NCBI GenBank assembly: GCA_026645575.1
Contig: JAPKMW010000013.1
Location: 1-64,000, forward strand
From: Caldilineaceae bacterium
GTDB taxonomy: Bacteria; Chloroflexota; Anaerolineae; Caldilineales; Caldilineaceae
DNA: 64,000 nucleotides
Direction of reading: 5' to 3'
Shown here piece after piece: positions 52,488 through 62,204 of the stretch. The notes beneath the pieces are model-generated. The model was given only the letters and a program-made list of their open reading frames with translations. It searched no databases and was not told the DNA's origin. How positions within the stretch are numbered: position 1 is the stretch's first letter; each line of letters opens with the position of its first letter. The translations under genes were made by a program, and so were the position numbers.

Positions 52488-55400
52488 TCAAAAGAGGCTG
52501 AGTTGAGCGACTTCCAGGCTTGGTTTTTGTTTATGTGCAGCGTATGCTCTGACTTCTTTGAGGGTCAAGGCAATGTCATTGACGAAGCGGGAGAGGAGAT
52601 TTTGTTGCGACTGGCCGAAAAGCACCCGCCGTTTGGCATGGAGCAAAATCAACTTCTGTTGGGCGCGGGTCATGCCGACATAGAAGAGGCGTCGCTCTTC
52701 CCCAACATCACTTTCCCGGCCAGCCAGTTGATAGGGGAGCAACCCCTCTTCACAACCAACGATAAAGACGACCGGGAATTCCAACCCCTTGGCAGCATGA
52801 AGGGTCATCAGGGTGACGCGATCCGCTAGGGGGTGGTAGTGGTCGATTTCGTTTTGCAACACCATCGCTTCCAGAAAGGCCGGCAGCCGTTCATCGAAGG
52901 CAACGGCACGGCGCGTCAACTGGGCGATCCGTTGCCTTTGCGCTTCAGTAAACGCAGTCCCCAGTTCGCTTTGCAGGAAGCGTTGCACCGCTTCGATCAA
53001 GCTTGTCACCCTTTGTTCACCAGCCAGGGTGCGCTGCCGAGCCAAAAAGGCGCCGATGCGGGGCAACTCTTTGCGCCGGGCATTGGCATAAACCTGCTCC
53101 TGGTAGAAGGCCGCCGTCGGGTTGATCGTCAGCCAGAGATAGGCGAGGATCAGGCGAATCTCTTTGTATTCGACCAACGGCGTCTGCCCCACAATCTGGT
53201 AAGGGATGCCGGAGCGGTGGAAGGCTTCTTCCAGCAGGCGGCTTTGGGCGCTGGTGCGATAAAGCACGGCAAAGTCGCCAAAGTCACGGGTGGCGCTTTC
53301 TGTGCCGCTGGTGCGCCCTGTATCAAGGGAGAAGTAGCTCGTGCCGCCGATCAATTGCTCGATCTGGTGGACCACATATTCGGCTTCGGCTTTGTCCGTA
53401 GGCGCACCATAGATTTCCAACTTGGTCTGATCGACAAAGTCCGTCCAGATGGCTAACGCCGCATCGCGATCGAGGCTGCGGTTGATCACCTGCATGGCCG
53501 CGTCGAGAATGGTCTGGGTCGAGCGGTAGTTACGGCTGAGATGCAACCGTTTGGCGTCGGGAAAATCGGCCTGGAACTGCAAGAAATATTCGCGGTTGGC
53601 GCCACGGAAGCCATAGATCGCTTGGTCCGGATCACCGATGGCGCAGAGATTGGTGGTCAGCGGCGTTAACAGGCGCAACAGCCGGTATTGGGCCAGGTTG
53701 ATGTCTTGATACTCATCAACCGCCAGCCAACGAAAGCGCGCTTGGTAACGTTGCAAGATCGCCGGTTCTCGTTCAAAGAGTTGCACGGTCTGGAGGAGCA
53801 GATCATCAAAATCGAGCAGCCGATTGGCGCGCAGGGTGGCTTGATAGCGGCCATAGAGGTCACCAAAGTCAGCATCCACTTGCAATGTGCTGCTCAATTC
53901 GGGACTGTCGGGCAGCAACAGCGCATTCTTGGCGGCGCTGATCTCGACCAGTCGCTGGTTGATAACCTTCTCACGCTGGTCGGGCAGCAACCCTTTGAGC
54001 AGCGCCCGGCGATCCTCTTCGCTGCAAATCGCAAAGGTCGGGCTGATGCCAATGGCCTCGCCGGCTTCGCGTAGCACCAAGACGCCAAAGGCATGAAAGG
54101 TGCGAATGGTCATGCGGTTGGCAAGGCTCTGGCCCAACAAATCCTCCAGCCGTTCCTTCATCTCGGCAGCAGCTTTGTTGGTAAAGGTGATCGCCAGGAT
54201 CGCCTCTGGCGTCACCCCCTTGGTGGCAACGAGGTGGGCCAGCCGCACCGTCAACGTGCGCGTCTTCCCCGTCCCCGGCCCGGCGACAATGATAACGTTC
54301 TGGTCGGTGCAGGTGGCGGCGGCGCGTTGATCGGCGTTGAGAGTGTCGAGGTAGGAGGCTGGGAGATTAAGAGATTGGGAGATTAGGGACGGGCTGTCAA
54401 CGGATGAGGGGAGAACCGATTGAACGGATTGTGCATTGGACGGCGCTGGCAATAGGGGCAGCGTGGGAACGGATTGTGTCAGGCCATTGGTGTGGTAAGC
54501 TCCTTTTGCTTCTGCCACTTTGCTCGTTCCGCCGCGCCCGGAGAGATCCCGGTAGTCCGCGCCCCCTTGCCCCACCATATCAGGCGCTGCCGATTCTGCC
54601 GCAAACAGCCCCAACTGCGGCGCGGCCAAACTTGCCCGTTCCCCGACAGCGAAAATCTTGATGACGCCATACTCGCCGTCATACCCGGCATCAATGGTTA
54701 CTTGCCCTTGACGCATCCGGTCGATGGCCGCGGCCAGCAAAGCGCCGCCTACCTTTTCGATGTCTGCTAAGGGCGTATCGAGCAAGATTTGCAACTCCGG
54801 TCCCAGCTTCGCCAGCAGATCCTGATACTGCTCCTGCACCCGCTTTGAGCCAGCACCGCTTTGTAGCACCTCGCCCACCATCTCCGGCAGCGGAATCAAG
54901 TTGCGATAGGGGTGGCAGCGCGCCGGTTGAAAGCCCTCCGGTCGATCCGCCAACATCTCGACCCGGTGCATGACACCCACCGTCACCGGCTTGCCACAAA
55001 CGGGGCAGCGGTCGTTGTGTGCCAGGCTGGTTTGCGGATGCCAACGGATGCCACAGGCGCGATGACCATCAAAGTGATATTTGCCCTCTTCGGGAAAAAA
55101 TTCCAGGGTGCCGCGATAGCGTTGGGGGTCGCCAGTTTTGAGCGCGTCAAAAATGGCCGCATAGGAAAATTCGGTCGCAAAGAGACTCGCCTCGCGCGCC
55201 AGTTTGGGCGGGGAATGGGCATCGGAGTTGGAGACCAGCGTATAGCCATCCAACCCGGAGATCCGCCAACACATCGCCGGGTCCGCCGAAAGGCCGGTCT
55301 CTAGGGCGAAGATGTGGGGCGTCAGGTCGTCAAAGCATTCCGCCACCGAATCAAAGCCGGACTTGGAGCCAAGAATGGCAAACCAGGGCGTCCAGATATG

Positions 55401-55892
55401 GGCCGGGATAAGATAGCCCTGTGGGTCAGTCTCCAGCACAATTTCGAGCAGATCGCGCGAATCCAGCCCCAGGATCGGGCGGCCATCGGAACGGATGTTG
55501 CCGATGCGTTCGAGCCGCGCCTGCAACCGTTCGAGCGCAGCAAAGGAGGGCATAAAGATCAGGTGGTGGACTTTGCGAACAGCATCGTTCTTTTTGTAGA
55601 TGTTGCTGACCTCGCCGCCCAAGAGAAAACGCACCGGCCCTTGACAGGCAGCCGGCACTGTGGCCTGGATCGGGGGTAACAACTCAGCCTTGAGGCGAAA
55701 TAACCCCTCTTCTGCCGGTTCCAGCTTTTCCTTGAGTTCAGCCAGCCAACCAGGATGGGCAATATCCCCAGTGGCAACGAGCTGGACGCCCTTCCATTGC
55801 GCCCACTTGGTCAACCCTTCCAGGTTCAGATCCTTGCTAGTGGCACGCGAATAATAGGAGTGAATGTGGAGATCGGCAACGAATTGGTTCAT
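52488..55892 (-). CDS. PHP-domain (EndoQ-like) nuclease fused to a UvrD/Rep-type helicase
   Basis: An 1134-residue fusion. Residues about 1-400 form a PHP domain (DLHIHSYYSRATSKDLNLEG at the start; further His and Asp in TGDIAHPGW and NSDAHSPPK) with a zinc-binding-like CPVCGKP segment, as in EndoQ, an endonuclease cutting 5' to deaminated bases. A Ser/Pro linker (about 440-520) precedes a superfamily 1 helicase: Walker A VAGPGTGKTRT (about 539), DEYQDIN (about 727), GDPDQAIYGFRGA, LMTLHAAKGLEFPVVF and EERRLFYVGMTRAQQ. The joined enzyme presumably nicks damaged DNA and unwinds from the nick. A microsatellite-like GAGATTA/GAGATTG run lies in the linker DNA (54362-54388). The ATG is inferred because PHP homology starts at once. 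Confidence 0.92.
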   Translation of the reverse strand: MNQFVADLHIHSYYSRATSKDLNLEGLTKWAQWKGVQLVATGDIAHPGWLAELKEKLEPAEEGLFRLKAELLPPIQATVPAACQGPVRFLLGGEVSNIYKKNDAVRKVHHLIFMPSFAALERLQARLERIGNIRSDGRPILGLDSRDLLEIVLETDPQGYLIPAHIWTPWFAILGSKSGFDSVAECFDDLTPHIFALETGLSADPAMCWRISGLDGYTLVSNSDAHSPPKLAREASLFATEFSYAAIFDALKTGDPQRYRGTLEFFPEEGKYHFDGHRACGIRWHPQTSLAHNDRCPVCGKPVTVGVMHRVEMLADRPEGFQPARCHPYRNLIPLPEMVGEVLQSGAGSKRVQEQYQDLLAKLGPELQILLDTPLADIEKVGGALLAAAIDRMRQGQVTIDAGYDGEYGVIKIFAVGERASLAAPQLGLFAAESAAPDMVGQGGADYRDLSGRGGTSKVAEAKGAYHTNGLTQSVPTLPLLPAPSNAQSVQSVLPSSVDSPSLISQSLNLPASYLDTLNADQRAAATCTDQNVIIVAGPGTGKTRTLTVRLAHLVATKGVTPEAILAITFTNKAAAEMKERLEDLLGQSLANRMTIRTFHAFGVLVLREAGEAIGISPTFAICSEEDRRALLKGLLPDQREKVINQRLVEISAAKNALLLPDSPELSSTLQVDADFGDLYGRYQATLRANRLLDFDDLLLQTVQLFEREPAILQRYQARFRWLAVDEYQDINLAQYRLLRLLTPLTTNLCAIGDPDQAIYGFRGANREYFLQFQADFPDAKRLHLSRNYRSTQTILDAAMQVINRSLDRDAALAIWTDFVDQTKLEIYGAPTDKAEAEYVVHQIEQLIGGTSYFSLDTGRTSGTESATRDFGDFAVLYRTSAQSRLLEEAFHRSGIPYQIVGQTPLVEYKEIRLILAYLWLTINPTAAFYQEQVYANARRKELPRIGAFLARQRTLAGEQRVTSLIEAVQRFLQSELGTAFTEAQRQRIAQLTRRAVAFDERLPAFLEAMVLQNEIDHYHPLADRVTLMTLHAAKGLEFPVVFIVGCEEGLLPYQLAGRESDVGEERRLFYVGMTRAQQKLILLHAKRRVLFGQSQQNLLSRFVNDIALTLKEVRAYAAHKQKPSLEVAQLSLF

Positions 55893-56097
55893 ACGCCAAT
55901 TGTCGCGAGAAGTGGAAAAAAGTGCAAATTAAGTGGACGTTGTAGTAACGCCGTAATTGGATAGGAGTTTTATTTCCTGTGTGGGTGAACTTGCCACAGA
56001 CGGTGGATCGATTGATAATTGGTCACAGCGTACAACGCAATCGTCAACAATAAAGTAAAGAGCAGACCTTGGAGGAAATCATGAGTTGGAGGAAACC

Positions 56098-56904
56098 ATG
56101 CGTAGTGCAACCCCACTAAAAGTTCATATCACCGGCGTCTACGGCCTCATCGGCAACCTGGCTTATGAGCACCTGGCCGCCCAGCCGGACAAGTACGATG
56201 TCTATGGCAGCGGACGGCGGACTATGAGTTCGGCACGGGCCGATGCTGAGAGCATCACCCGCCTGCCCGATGACCACTTCATGATCGCCGACCTGGCCGA
56301 CGCTGCGGCGATGGAAAAGGCGATTACCGGCATGGACGCTGTCCTGCATATCGCCGCCGTCCCCGACCCCGGCGCCTCCTTTGAGGATGTGTTGAGCAGT
56401 AACATTGTCGGCACCTACAATGTGTTGGAAGCCTGCCGCAAATTGGGCGTCAAGCGGCTGGTCTATGCCAGTTCGATCATGACGACCTGGGGCTATTTTG
56501 TCTACACCGAACCCTACCGCAGCATCTACCAGGGGCGGCTGGCCGATGTTCCCGCTAACTTTCCAAAGGTCAAAGTCACCGACCCGACCCACCCCACCGA
56601 ACCCTACTCCGCCAGCAAGGTCTGGGGCGAAGGCTTCTGCCGCACCTATCATGACAAGTATGGGCTGTCGATTGTCTGTTTGCGCATCGGCGGCGTCAAC
56701 AAGAGCGACGACGCCAACAGCATCATCGGCAAAGCGGTCTACTGTAGCCATCGCGACGTGACCAATATCATCAACCTGGCCCTTGATGCCACCGCCAAGG
56801 CGTGCTTTGAGGTCTGCTATGGTCTCTCCAACAATGAGTATGGTTGGGTGGATCTGGAACACTCGCGCGCACGCTTGGGCTTTGTGGCGCAGGATGGGTT
56901 ATAG
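56098..56904 (+). CDS. NAD-dependent SDR, uronate dehydrogenase-like (second copy in window)
   Basis: A 268-residue extended SDR. Seen: Rossmann ITGVYGLIGNLAYEHL, MDAVLHIAAVPDPG, the catalytic YSASKVWGE and a C-terminal CYGLSNNEYGWVDLEHSRARL segment resembling uronate dehydrogenases. It shares order and end motif (GLSNN / GMSNN) with the SDR at 37066-37995 but is clearly diverged. The ATG at 56098 is chosen because TTGGAGGAAACC lies directly upstream; the TTG inside this sequence is less likely. A strong terminator follows. Substrate unknown, sugar acid likely. Confidence 0.82.
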   Translation: MRSATPLKVHITGVYGLIGNLAYEHLAAQPDKYDVYGSGRRTMSSARADAESITRLPDDHFMIADLADAAAMEKAITGMDAVLHIAAVPDPGASFEDVLSSNIVGTYNVLEACRKLGVKRLVYASSIMTTWGYFVYTEPYRSIYQGRLADVPANFPKVKVTDPTHPTEPYSASKVWGEGFCRTYHDKYGLSIVCLRIGGVNKSDDANSIIGKAVYCSHRDVTNIINLALDATAKACFEVCYGLSNNEYGWVDLEHSRARLGFVAQDGL

Positions 56905-56914
56905 ACGATAAGTT

Positions 56915-56963
56915 AGGGCTTATACAGCCCCGGACCTGATAGGTCCGGGGCTGTATAAGCCCT
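56915..56963. terminator. Long perfect hairpin between convergent genes
   Basis: A perfect 23-bp stem with loop GAT, 10 bases past the SDR stop and 23 bases before the stop of the convergent membrane-protein gene. It probably stops transcription from both sides. Confidence 0.85.
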
Positions 56964-56986
56964 CTACGATGAACCGTTCAACTCTT

Positions 56987-58354
56987 TTACAAACCACCGT
57001 AGATCGTTCCCACGCGTTCCGTCAACACAAAGTAGATATCCACGACAACGATTAGCAGGATAACCACCGTCGCCAGGGTTGAGGGGGTGATGACATGGCT
57101 GCGCACCTTGAACCATGAGGAACGTAGTAGATAGTGGCAGCCACAGGCCAGGGCAAATAGCAGGGGCAGAAATTGCGCCAGAATAATACGGTTCCCACTG
57201 GCGATGGGTGCGTACCAGAAGCAGAGCAGAAAGTAGGCTACAAAGTAGCTCACCAGGAACAGATAAAGGAGCGGGTTTGTCCGTAGCGCTTGCACCCCCT
57301 GTCGCCAAAACCAGAGCATGGCCGCAAATAACAGAGCGAAGTAAATCACAATGTACTTGAAGTAGCCGTAGGAGTTCATCACATTGTGGAGAATTGTCCG
57401 CCCACCGGCCACAAAACGGTTGATGATTTGCTCGTTCGTATGTTCACGCCAATATTTGCTCAGGCTGGGAATTTCTTCCGGCGGCAGATCGGGCCAGCCG
57501 ACGCGGTCGCCGTGGGCGCGCGTGCCTTGTTTGGCCTCTTCCCAGGAGTCGTACCACATGTAGAAGGTGGAATTGACATTGTAGAAATAGTGACCAAAGA
57601 CCCGCTTACTGGTGCTGATATAGGGATAGACCGTGATCAGAAAGCAGACACCAACGAGCAGCACCGGCAAAAGGTGAGAGAGCAGAAGTCTGGACAAGCC
57701 CGCAAGGCCGGCGCTGCGTCGGCTTGATAACGCTGCCCACCCCCACTTGAGTCCGGCAAAGCCCAGGAACAGGGTCAGCCCTGGCAGGATCGACGCCTTC
57801 GTCAAATGGGCAATCCCAGCGACGACACCCATCAGGATTGCCAGTTGCCAGGCGTTTTGTTGCAACAAACGGATCATCAACAAAAAGAGGTAAAAGTTGA
57901 TCACGTAAAAGAGCAACTCAGTCTGGAAAAAGCCGGCCTTGAAGATAAAGACAGTGAACGCCGTAATCAACAGCAGGGTCAGGGCTGCCGGCCAGGGCAA
58001 AGACCGCCAGAAGGTCACAGCCAGACCGGCGAGAAGGAACAGCGACAAAACAAGGTTGACATACTTGCCGACGACAAAGAAGGCATCGTCGCTCATCCCC
58101 GGCCGGTAAAAGAACGATTGAAGAAATGGATAGACAGGCATTCGGTTGCGCCCGCCAACGACGGTATAATTCGACTCAACCAACGCACGGGCATACTCCA
58201 TATAGGCGCTCTGATCGGTGGCCTTCATATCGGTATTGACCAGGGTCAACTGTTGGACGGCGCCATACCAGTAGAGACCGGTCAAGACAAGGAACAAACC
58301 GATCAGACCAGCAATTTTGTCAAAGCGTTCACTGTTTTGATTGTTGGCATTCAT
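56987..58354 (-). CDS. Polytopic membrane protein, possible GT39/GT83-like glycosyltransferase
   Basis: A 455-residue integral membrane protein with about ten hydrophobic helices. The first (about 12-34) is followed by an extracytoplasmic loop with DMKATDQSAYMEYARAL and GGRNRMPVYPFLQ, the place where mannosyl- and arabinosyl-type lipid-linked transferases hold acidic catalytic residues. This placement suggests transfer of a sugar from a polyprenyl carrier outside the membrane, but no clear DE/DD pair typical of the family is certain. The ATG at MNANNQNS is preferred over a longer frame that would prepend 22 residues. It is convergent with the SDR and divergent from gyrA. Possible partner of the polysaccharide genes at the right end. 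Confidence 0.65.
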   Translation of the reverse strand: MNANNQNSERFDKIAGLIGLFLVLTGLYWYGAVQQLTLVNTDMKATDQSAYMEYARALVESNYTVVGGRNRMPVYPFLQSFFYRPGMSDDAFFVVGKYVNLVLSLFLLAGLAVTFWRSLPWPAALTLLLITAFTVFIFKAGFFQTELLFYVINFYLFLLMIRLLQQNAWQLAILMGVVAGIAHLTKASILPGLTLFLGFAGLKWGWAALSSRRSAGLAGLSRLLLSHLLPVLLVGVCFLITVYPYISTSKRVFGHYFYNVNSTFYMWYDSWEEAKQGTRAHGDRVGWPDLPPEEIPSLSKYWREHTNEQIINRFVAGGRTILHNVMNSYGYFKYIVIYFALLFAAMLWFWRQGVQALRTNPLLYLFLVSYFVAYFLLCFWYAPIASGNRIILAQFLPLLFALACGCHYLLRSSWFKVRSHVITPSTLATVVILLIVVVDIYFVLTERVGTIYGGL

Positions 58355-58434
58355 ACTGCTACGATGATACAACAGCTTCTGCACATCATCAAATTCATAG
58401 CCTCTATCCCAATCACCCAATCACCCCTTCGCAC

Positions 58435-58463
58435 TAGACAAATCTTTTTTTTCGGGGTATACT
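58435..58463 (+). promoter_or_regulatory. Sigma-70-type promoter of gyrA
   Basis: TAGACA (58435-58440), a 17-base spacer including a T-run, and TATACT (58458-58463). The start would be near 58470, giving a short leader ahead of the ATG at 58504. Confidence 0.7.
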
Positions 58464-58503
58464 GGTGGTCACAGAACCTTTGTTCTACCAAAAAGGTGAA
58501 AGA

Positions 58504-61500
58504 ATGAGCACCAATAACGGAATGACAGAAACGATCCTCCATACGAACGGCACGGGGGCAACTGGCACAGGCGACGAGGGGGCCGGCGAGAACGACGCCG
58601 TTCTCACGACAGTGCAAGACCTCAACGCCGGCACCGTGCGCGCCGCCGACATTGTCGGTGAAATGCAGAACGCCTACCTCGACTACGCCATGAGCGTGAT
58701 CGTGGCGCGCGCCCTGCCCGATGTGCGCGATGGGCTGAAACCGGTCCACCGCCGCATCCTCTATGCCATGTACCACGACCTGAGCCTGACCCACGACAAG
58801 CCGCACAAGAAGAGTGCGCGTATCGTCGGTGAAGTGCTGGGTAAATATCATCCCCACGGCGATGTGGCCGTGTATGATGCGATGGTGCGCATGGCCCAGG
58901 ATTTCAGCCTGCGCTACCCGCTCATCGACGGCCAGGGCAACTTTGGCAGCATCGACGGCGACAACGCCGCGGCCATGCGTTACACCGAAGCGCGCCTGGC
59001 CGAGATCAGCGACCTGATGTTGGAAGACCTGGATCGCGACACCGTCGGTTGGCACCCGAACTTTGACAATACCCTGCGCGAGCCGGATATTTTGCCGGCC
59101 GCGCTGCCCAACCTGCTGATCAACGGCGCCAGCGGTATCGCCGTGGGCATGGCGACCAATGTGCCGCCCCACAACCTGGGTGAGATTGTCGATGCCCTGG
59201 CCTTTATGATCGACAACTATCAGGGGGTCGATGACATCACCGTCGAGCAGTTGATGGAGTTTGTCAAGGGGCCGGACTTCCCTACCGGCGGCATTCTCTA
59301 CCGCTACCGCGAAGACAAACCGGATGAAAACACCGATGCCATTGCCCAAGGCTATGCCGTTGGCAAGTCGCGACTGATCTTGCAGGCCAAGGCCCACTTT
59401 GAGGAGATGAGCCGCGGGCGGATGCGCATTGTTGTCACCGAGCTGCCCTACCAGACCAACAAGACGGCGCTGATTGAGCGCATTGCCTCGCTGACGCGCG
59501 AGGAAAAGCTGCAAGGCTTGACCGACCTGCGCGACGAGAGCGACCGCACCGGGATGCGCATTGTCATCGAACTGAACCGCAACGCCGACCCGAAGACGGT
59601 TTTGAGCGATCTCTTCAAGTATACGCCGTTGCAACAGACCTTTGGTATGCAACTGCTGGCGCTGGTCGATAATCAGCCGCGCCTCTTGAGCTTGAAGCGC
59701 GCCCTTCATCTCTTTATCCAGCATCGCGAAGAGATTGTGCGCCGCCGCTCCGAGTTTGAACTGGCCAAAGCAAAAGAACGCGCCCACATTGTCGAAGGCT
59801 TGCTCCATGCCCTCGATATTCTGGACGAGGTGATCCATACGATTCGCCACAGTCAGAATGTCGATACGGCGCGCAACAATTTGGTCAAAAACTTTAAGTT
59901 CACGGAAGTGCAGGCCCAGGCGATTCTCGACCTGCAACTGCGCCGCCTCGCCGCCCTGGAGCGCAAAAAGCTCAAGGACGAGTTTGACGAACTCAAAAAG
60001 CGCATCAAATATTTGGAAGAGCTGTTGGCCGACCCCGCCAAGATTCTGCGCGTGATTAAAGAGGAGTTGTTGGCGTTGCGTGAAAAGTACGCCGACGCCC
60101 GCCGCACCCAGATTGTGGATCGTACCAAAGGCACGCTCACCACGACCGATCTGCTGCCACAGCAGGATGTTTGGGTTGCCGTCAACACCAATGGCGATCT
60201 CATGCGCCAGGATGTGGTGGACAACCCGACGGCAACCAATCTGCGCCAACTGGGCAAGGGTGGACAGGTCGCGCTGCTCACCGCCAACACGCGCGATTGG
60301 CTCTACCTCTTCACCAAGGAAGGCCGTTGTGCGCGCATCTCCGTTCATGAAATTCCGCAAGATGGCAACCCCAAGCATCTGTCCGAACTGTGCGGTTTCA
60401 CCCGGCGCGATGCCATCACCGCTGCCATCACCCAGCCGCGCACCGAGGGCGATCCGGGCAACGGCTATCTCTTCTGCGTCACCGTCAAGGGCATGGTCAA
60501 ACGGGTGACGCTGGCTGATTTCATGGCCCAGGTTGCGCCCGAATTTGTGGTCATCAACGTTGACGAAGGCGACCGGCTGGGTTGGGTCTTGCCCACACGC
60601 GGCGACGCTGAGATTATCTTGGTCACTACCGTCGGCCAGTCGATTCGCTTTGGCGAGGAAGATGTGCGCAGTATGGGACTGATTGCCGGTGGTGTCGGCG
60701 GGATCAAATTGGCGAAGAATGATCTGGTCGTCTACGCCGGCTTGGTCGAAGCCGACGGCACGCTGGTCACGATGACCACACAAGGCTATGCGAAGCAATC
60801 GCCATTGACCGACTATAGCCGTCAGGGACGCAATGGCAGCGGGATTGTCACCCACAAGCCAACCAGCCGCACTGGGGATGTGGCAACGGCGTTGGTCTTG
60901 CCCGCTGGGCTGGAACCAGAGACGCCCCTGCTGGTCAGCAATCAAAAGGCCGGAGTGAAAACCATCACCATCGCCGAAATCCCGCCAATGGGGCGTGGTG
61001 TCCAGGGTAAACAGGTGCTTGAAGTGCAAAATGGCGAACGGATTGTTGGCATCAAACGGCTGCTGGACAAAACCCTGCCGTTGCCGCCAACGGCGCCGGT
61101 AACGCCGCCGCCCACGCCAGAGCCGGGTAAAAGTTCAACCAACGGCGCAACCAAACGCGCAGCGCCCGTGAATGCAACCACATCAGCAGCAACACCGGTC
61201 GCCAATGGCAAGGCGGTTGAAACAACGCCGGCACAACCGCTCCCCGTTGCGACCCAGCCAACGCCCGCAACACCAACGGGTGGCCGACGCAACTTTGTCG
61301 CCGCGCAGGCCACAGCGCCGGTTGCGCAAAACGTAGCACAGCCGCCCGTCGAGCAGCAAGCAGCTATCGCGCCACCCAAAGCTGATCCACCGGTCCGACA
61401 GCGTGCCGTGACGACACCGACAGAACGCACCGTTGATGCACCGGCGCCCGCCAAAATGGAACGTTCCACCAAAGCCGGCGCTACGGCTGAGACGGATCGC

Positions 61501-62106
61501 GCGACAAAGAGCAAATCGCCTACTGCTGTCGAGCAACCACTGCCAACGCCCTTGAAGGTAAAGGCGCCAACGGCGCCGCCAGTTGAGGCGCCGCAGGATA
61601 GAGGAACGCATGGTCGGGAACCAATCAATGCGGAACGCGCTGCCCCAACCAATGCGGGCCGAACAAAGGCGATGCGCGCAGAAACACCGGTAGCCCCTGC
61701 TGGTCAAGCCAAAGCGCAGCCAACCCAGCCAGGTCGCGCCAAACTCACGCCGGCGCAAGCCGCGTTGCCGGTTGGGCCAGAAGCGTTGGGCGGCCAGGCA
61801 AATCGTAAAGAAGTCGCCGGTGAAAAACCGACCGAGCCGATGACCAAACCGGCGAAAGCAGCGCCCACCGAAGCGCGTCCGCTCAAGCTGACTGCGCCCA
61901 AGGCCACGGCTGACAATGGCGTTGGCGCTAGCAAAAGCAAGCCGGTTGAGGAGCCAACAGCGCCCAAAGCAGGTAAGCAACCAAAGGAAGCCCCAGCAGC
62001 CCAAACCCTGGAACTCTTCCCGGTTGACGCCACCGAAGCACCCAAGACGCTCCCTAGCAAGTTAAAAATTGCGGTGAGTGTCAATCGGCCTACGCCGAAA
62101 AAATGA
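58504..62106 (+). CDS. gyrA: DNA gyrase subunit A (or topoisomerase IV A) with long disordered tail
   Basis: A 1200-residue type IIA topoisomerase A subunit. Seen: [17 protein letters not shown] (about 66-82), [20 protein letters not shown] (about 115), active-site Tyr160 in MRYTEARL, a coiled-coil gate, and a C-terminal beta-pinwheel (about 520-855). The GyrA box that wraps DNA is degenerate (RQGRNGSG near 773 rather than QRRGGKG), so gyrase versus topo IV is not certain. From about 857 there is an extra tail of about 340 residues, rich in Ala, Pro, Thr and Lys with no fold, ending in [13 protein letters not shown]; standard GyrA has about 850 residues. The ATG is preceded by AAAGGTGAAAG; the in-frame GTG 13 codons upstream is less likely. 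A promoter lies just upstream and a hairpin follows. Confidence 0.93.
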   Translation: MSTNNGMTETILHTNGTGATGTGDEGAGENDAVLTTVQDLNAGTVRAADIVGEMQNAYLDYAMSVIVARALPDVRDGLKPVHRRILYAMYHDLSLTHDKPHKKSARIVGEVLGKYHPHGDVAVYDAMVRMAQDFSLRYPLIDGQGNFGSIDGDNAAAMRYTEARLAEISDLMLEDLDRDTVGWHPNFDNTLREPDILPAALPNLLINGASGIAVGMATNVPPHNLGEIVDALAFMIDNYQGVDDITVEQLMEFVKGPDFPTGGILYRYREDKPDENTDAIAQGYAVGKSRLILQAKAHFEEMSRGRMRIVVTELPYQTNKTALIERIASLTREEKLQGLTDLRDESDRTGMRIVIELNRNADPKTVLSDLFKYTPLQQTFGMQLLALVDNQPRLLSLKRALHLFIQHREEIVRRRSEFELAKAKERAHIVEGLLHALDILDEVIHTIRHSQNVDTARNNLVKNFKFTEVQAQAILDLQLRRLAALERKKLKDEFDELKKRIKYLEELLADPAKILRVIKEELLALREKYADARRTQIVDRTKGTLTTTDLLPQQDVWVAVNTNGDLMRQDVVDNPTATNLRQLGKGGQVALLTANTRDWLYLFTKEGRCARISVHEIPQDGNPKHLSELCGFTRRDAITAAITQPRTEGDPGNGYLFCVTVKGMVKRVTLADFMAQVAPEFVVINVDEGDRLGWVLPTRGDAEIILVTTVGQSIRFGEEDVRSMGLIAGGVGGIKLAKNDLVVYAGLVEADGTLVTMTTQGYAKQSPLTDYSRQGRNGSGIVTHKPTSRTGDVATALVLPAGLEPETPLLVSNQKAGVKTITIAEIPPMGRGVQGKQVLEVQNGERIVGIKRLLDKTLPLPPTAPVTPPPTPEPGKSSTNGATKRAAPVNATTSAATPVANGKAVETTPAQPLPVATQPTPATPTGGRRNFVAAQATAPVAQNVAQPPVEQQAAIAPPKADPPVRQRAVTTPTERTVDAPAPAKMERSTKAGATAETDRATKSKSPTAVEQPLPTPLKVKAPTAPPVEAPQDRGTHGREPINAERAAPTNAGRTKAMRAETPVAPAGQAKAQPTQPGRAKLTPAQAALPVGPEALGGQANRKEVAGEKPTEPMTKPAKAAPTEARPLKLTAPKATADNGVGASKSKPVEEPTAPKAGKQPKEAPAAQTLELFPVDATEAPKTLPSKLKIAVSVNRPTPKK

Positions 62107-62108
62107 GA

Positions 62109-62154
62109 GATTGAGAGATTGATCATGGGTGAGCAAAATCTCAATCTCTCAATC
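62109..62154. terminator. Hairpin after gyrA built from GAGATTG repeats
   Basis: GATTGAGAGATTGA (62109-62122) and its exact complement (62141-62154) form a 14-bp stem three bases after the gyrA stop. The arm is a short tandem repeat of GAGATTG; related words recur near 70-95 and 54361-54390. Confidence 0.7.
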
Positions 62155-62204
62155 TTTCTACACCAAACCCGATCAACAGTCGAAAACGAACCGCCTAGCC
62201 ATCA

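Noticed and set aside
58351..61029. A long open frame antisense to gyrA (about 890 codons)
   Set aside because: It is the mirror of a well-supported gene; its composition follows the gyrA codons, and it has no recognisable domain or ribosome-binding site.
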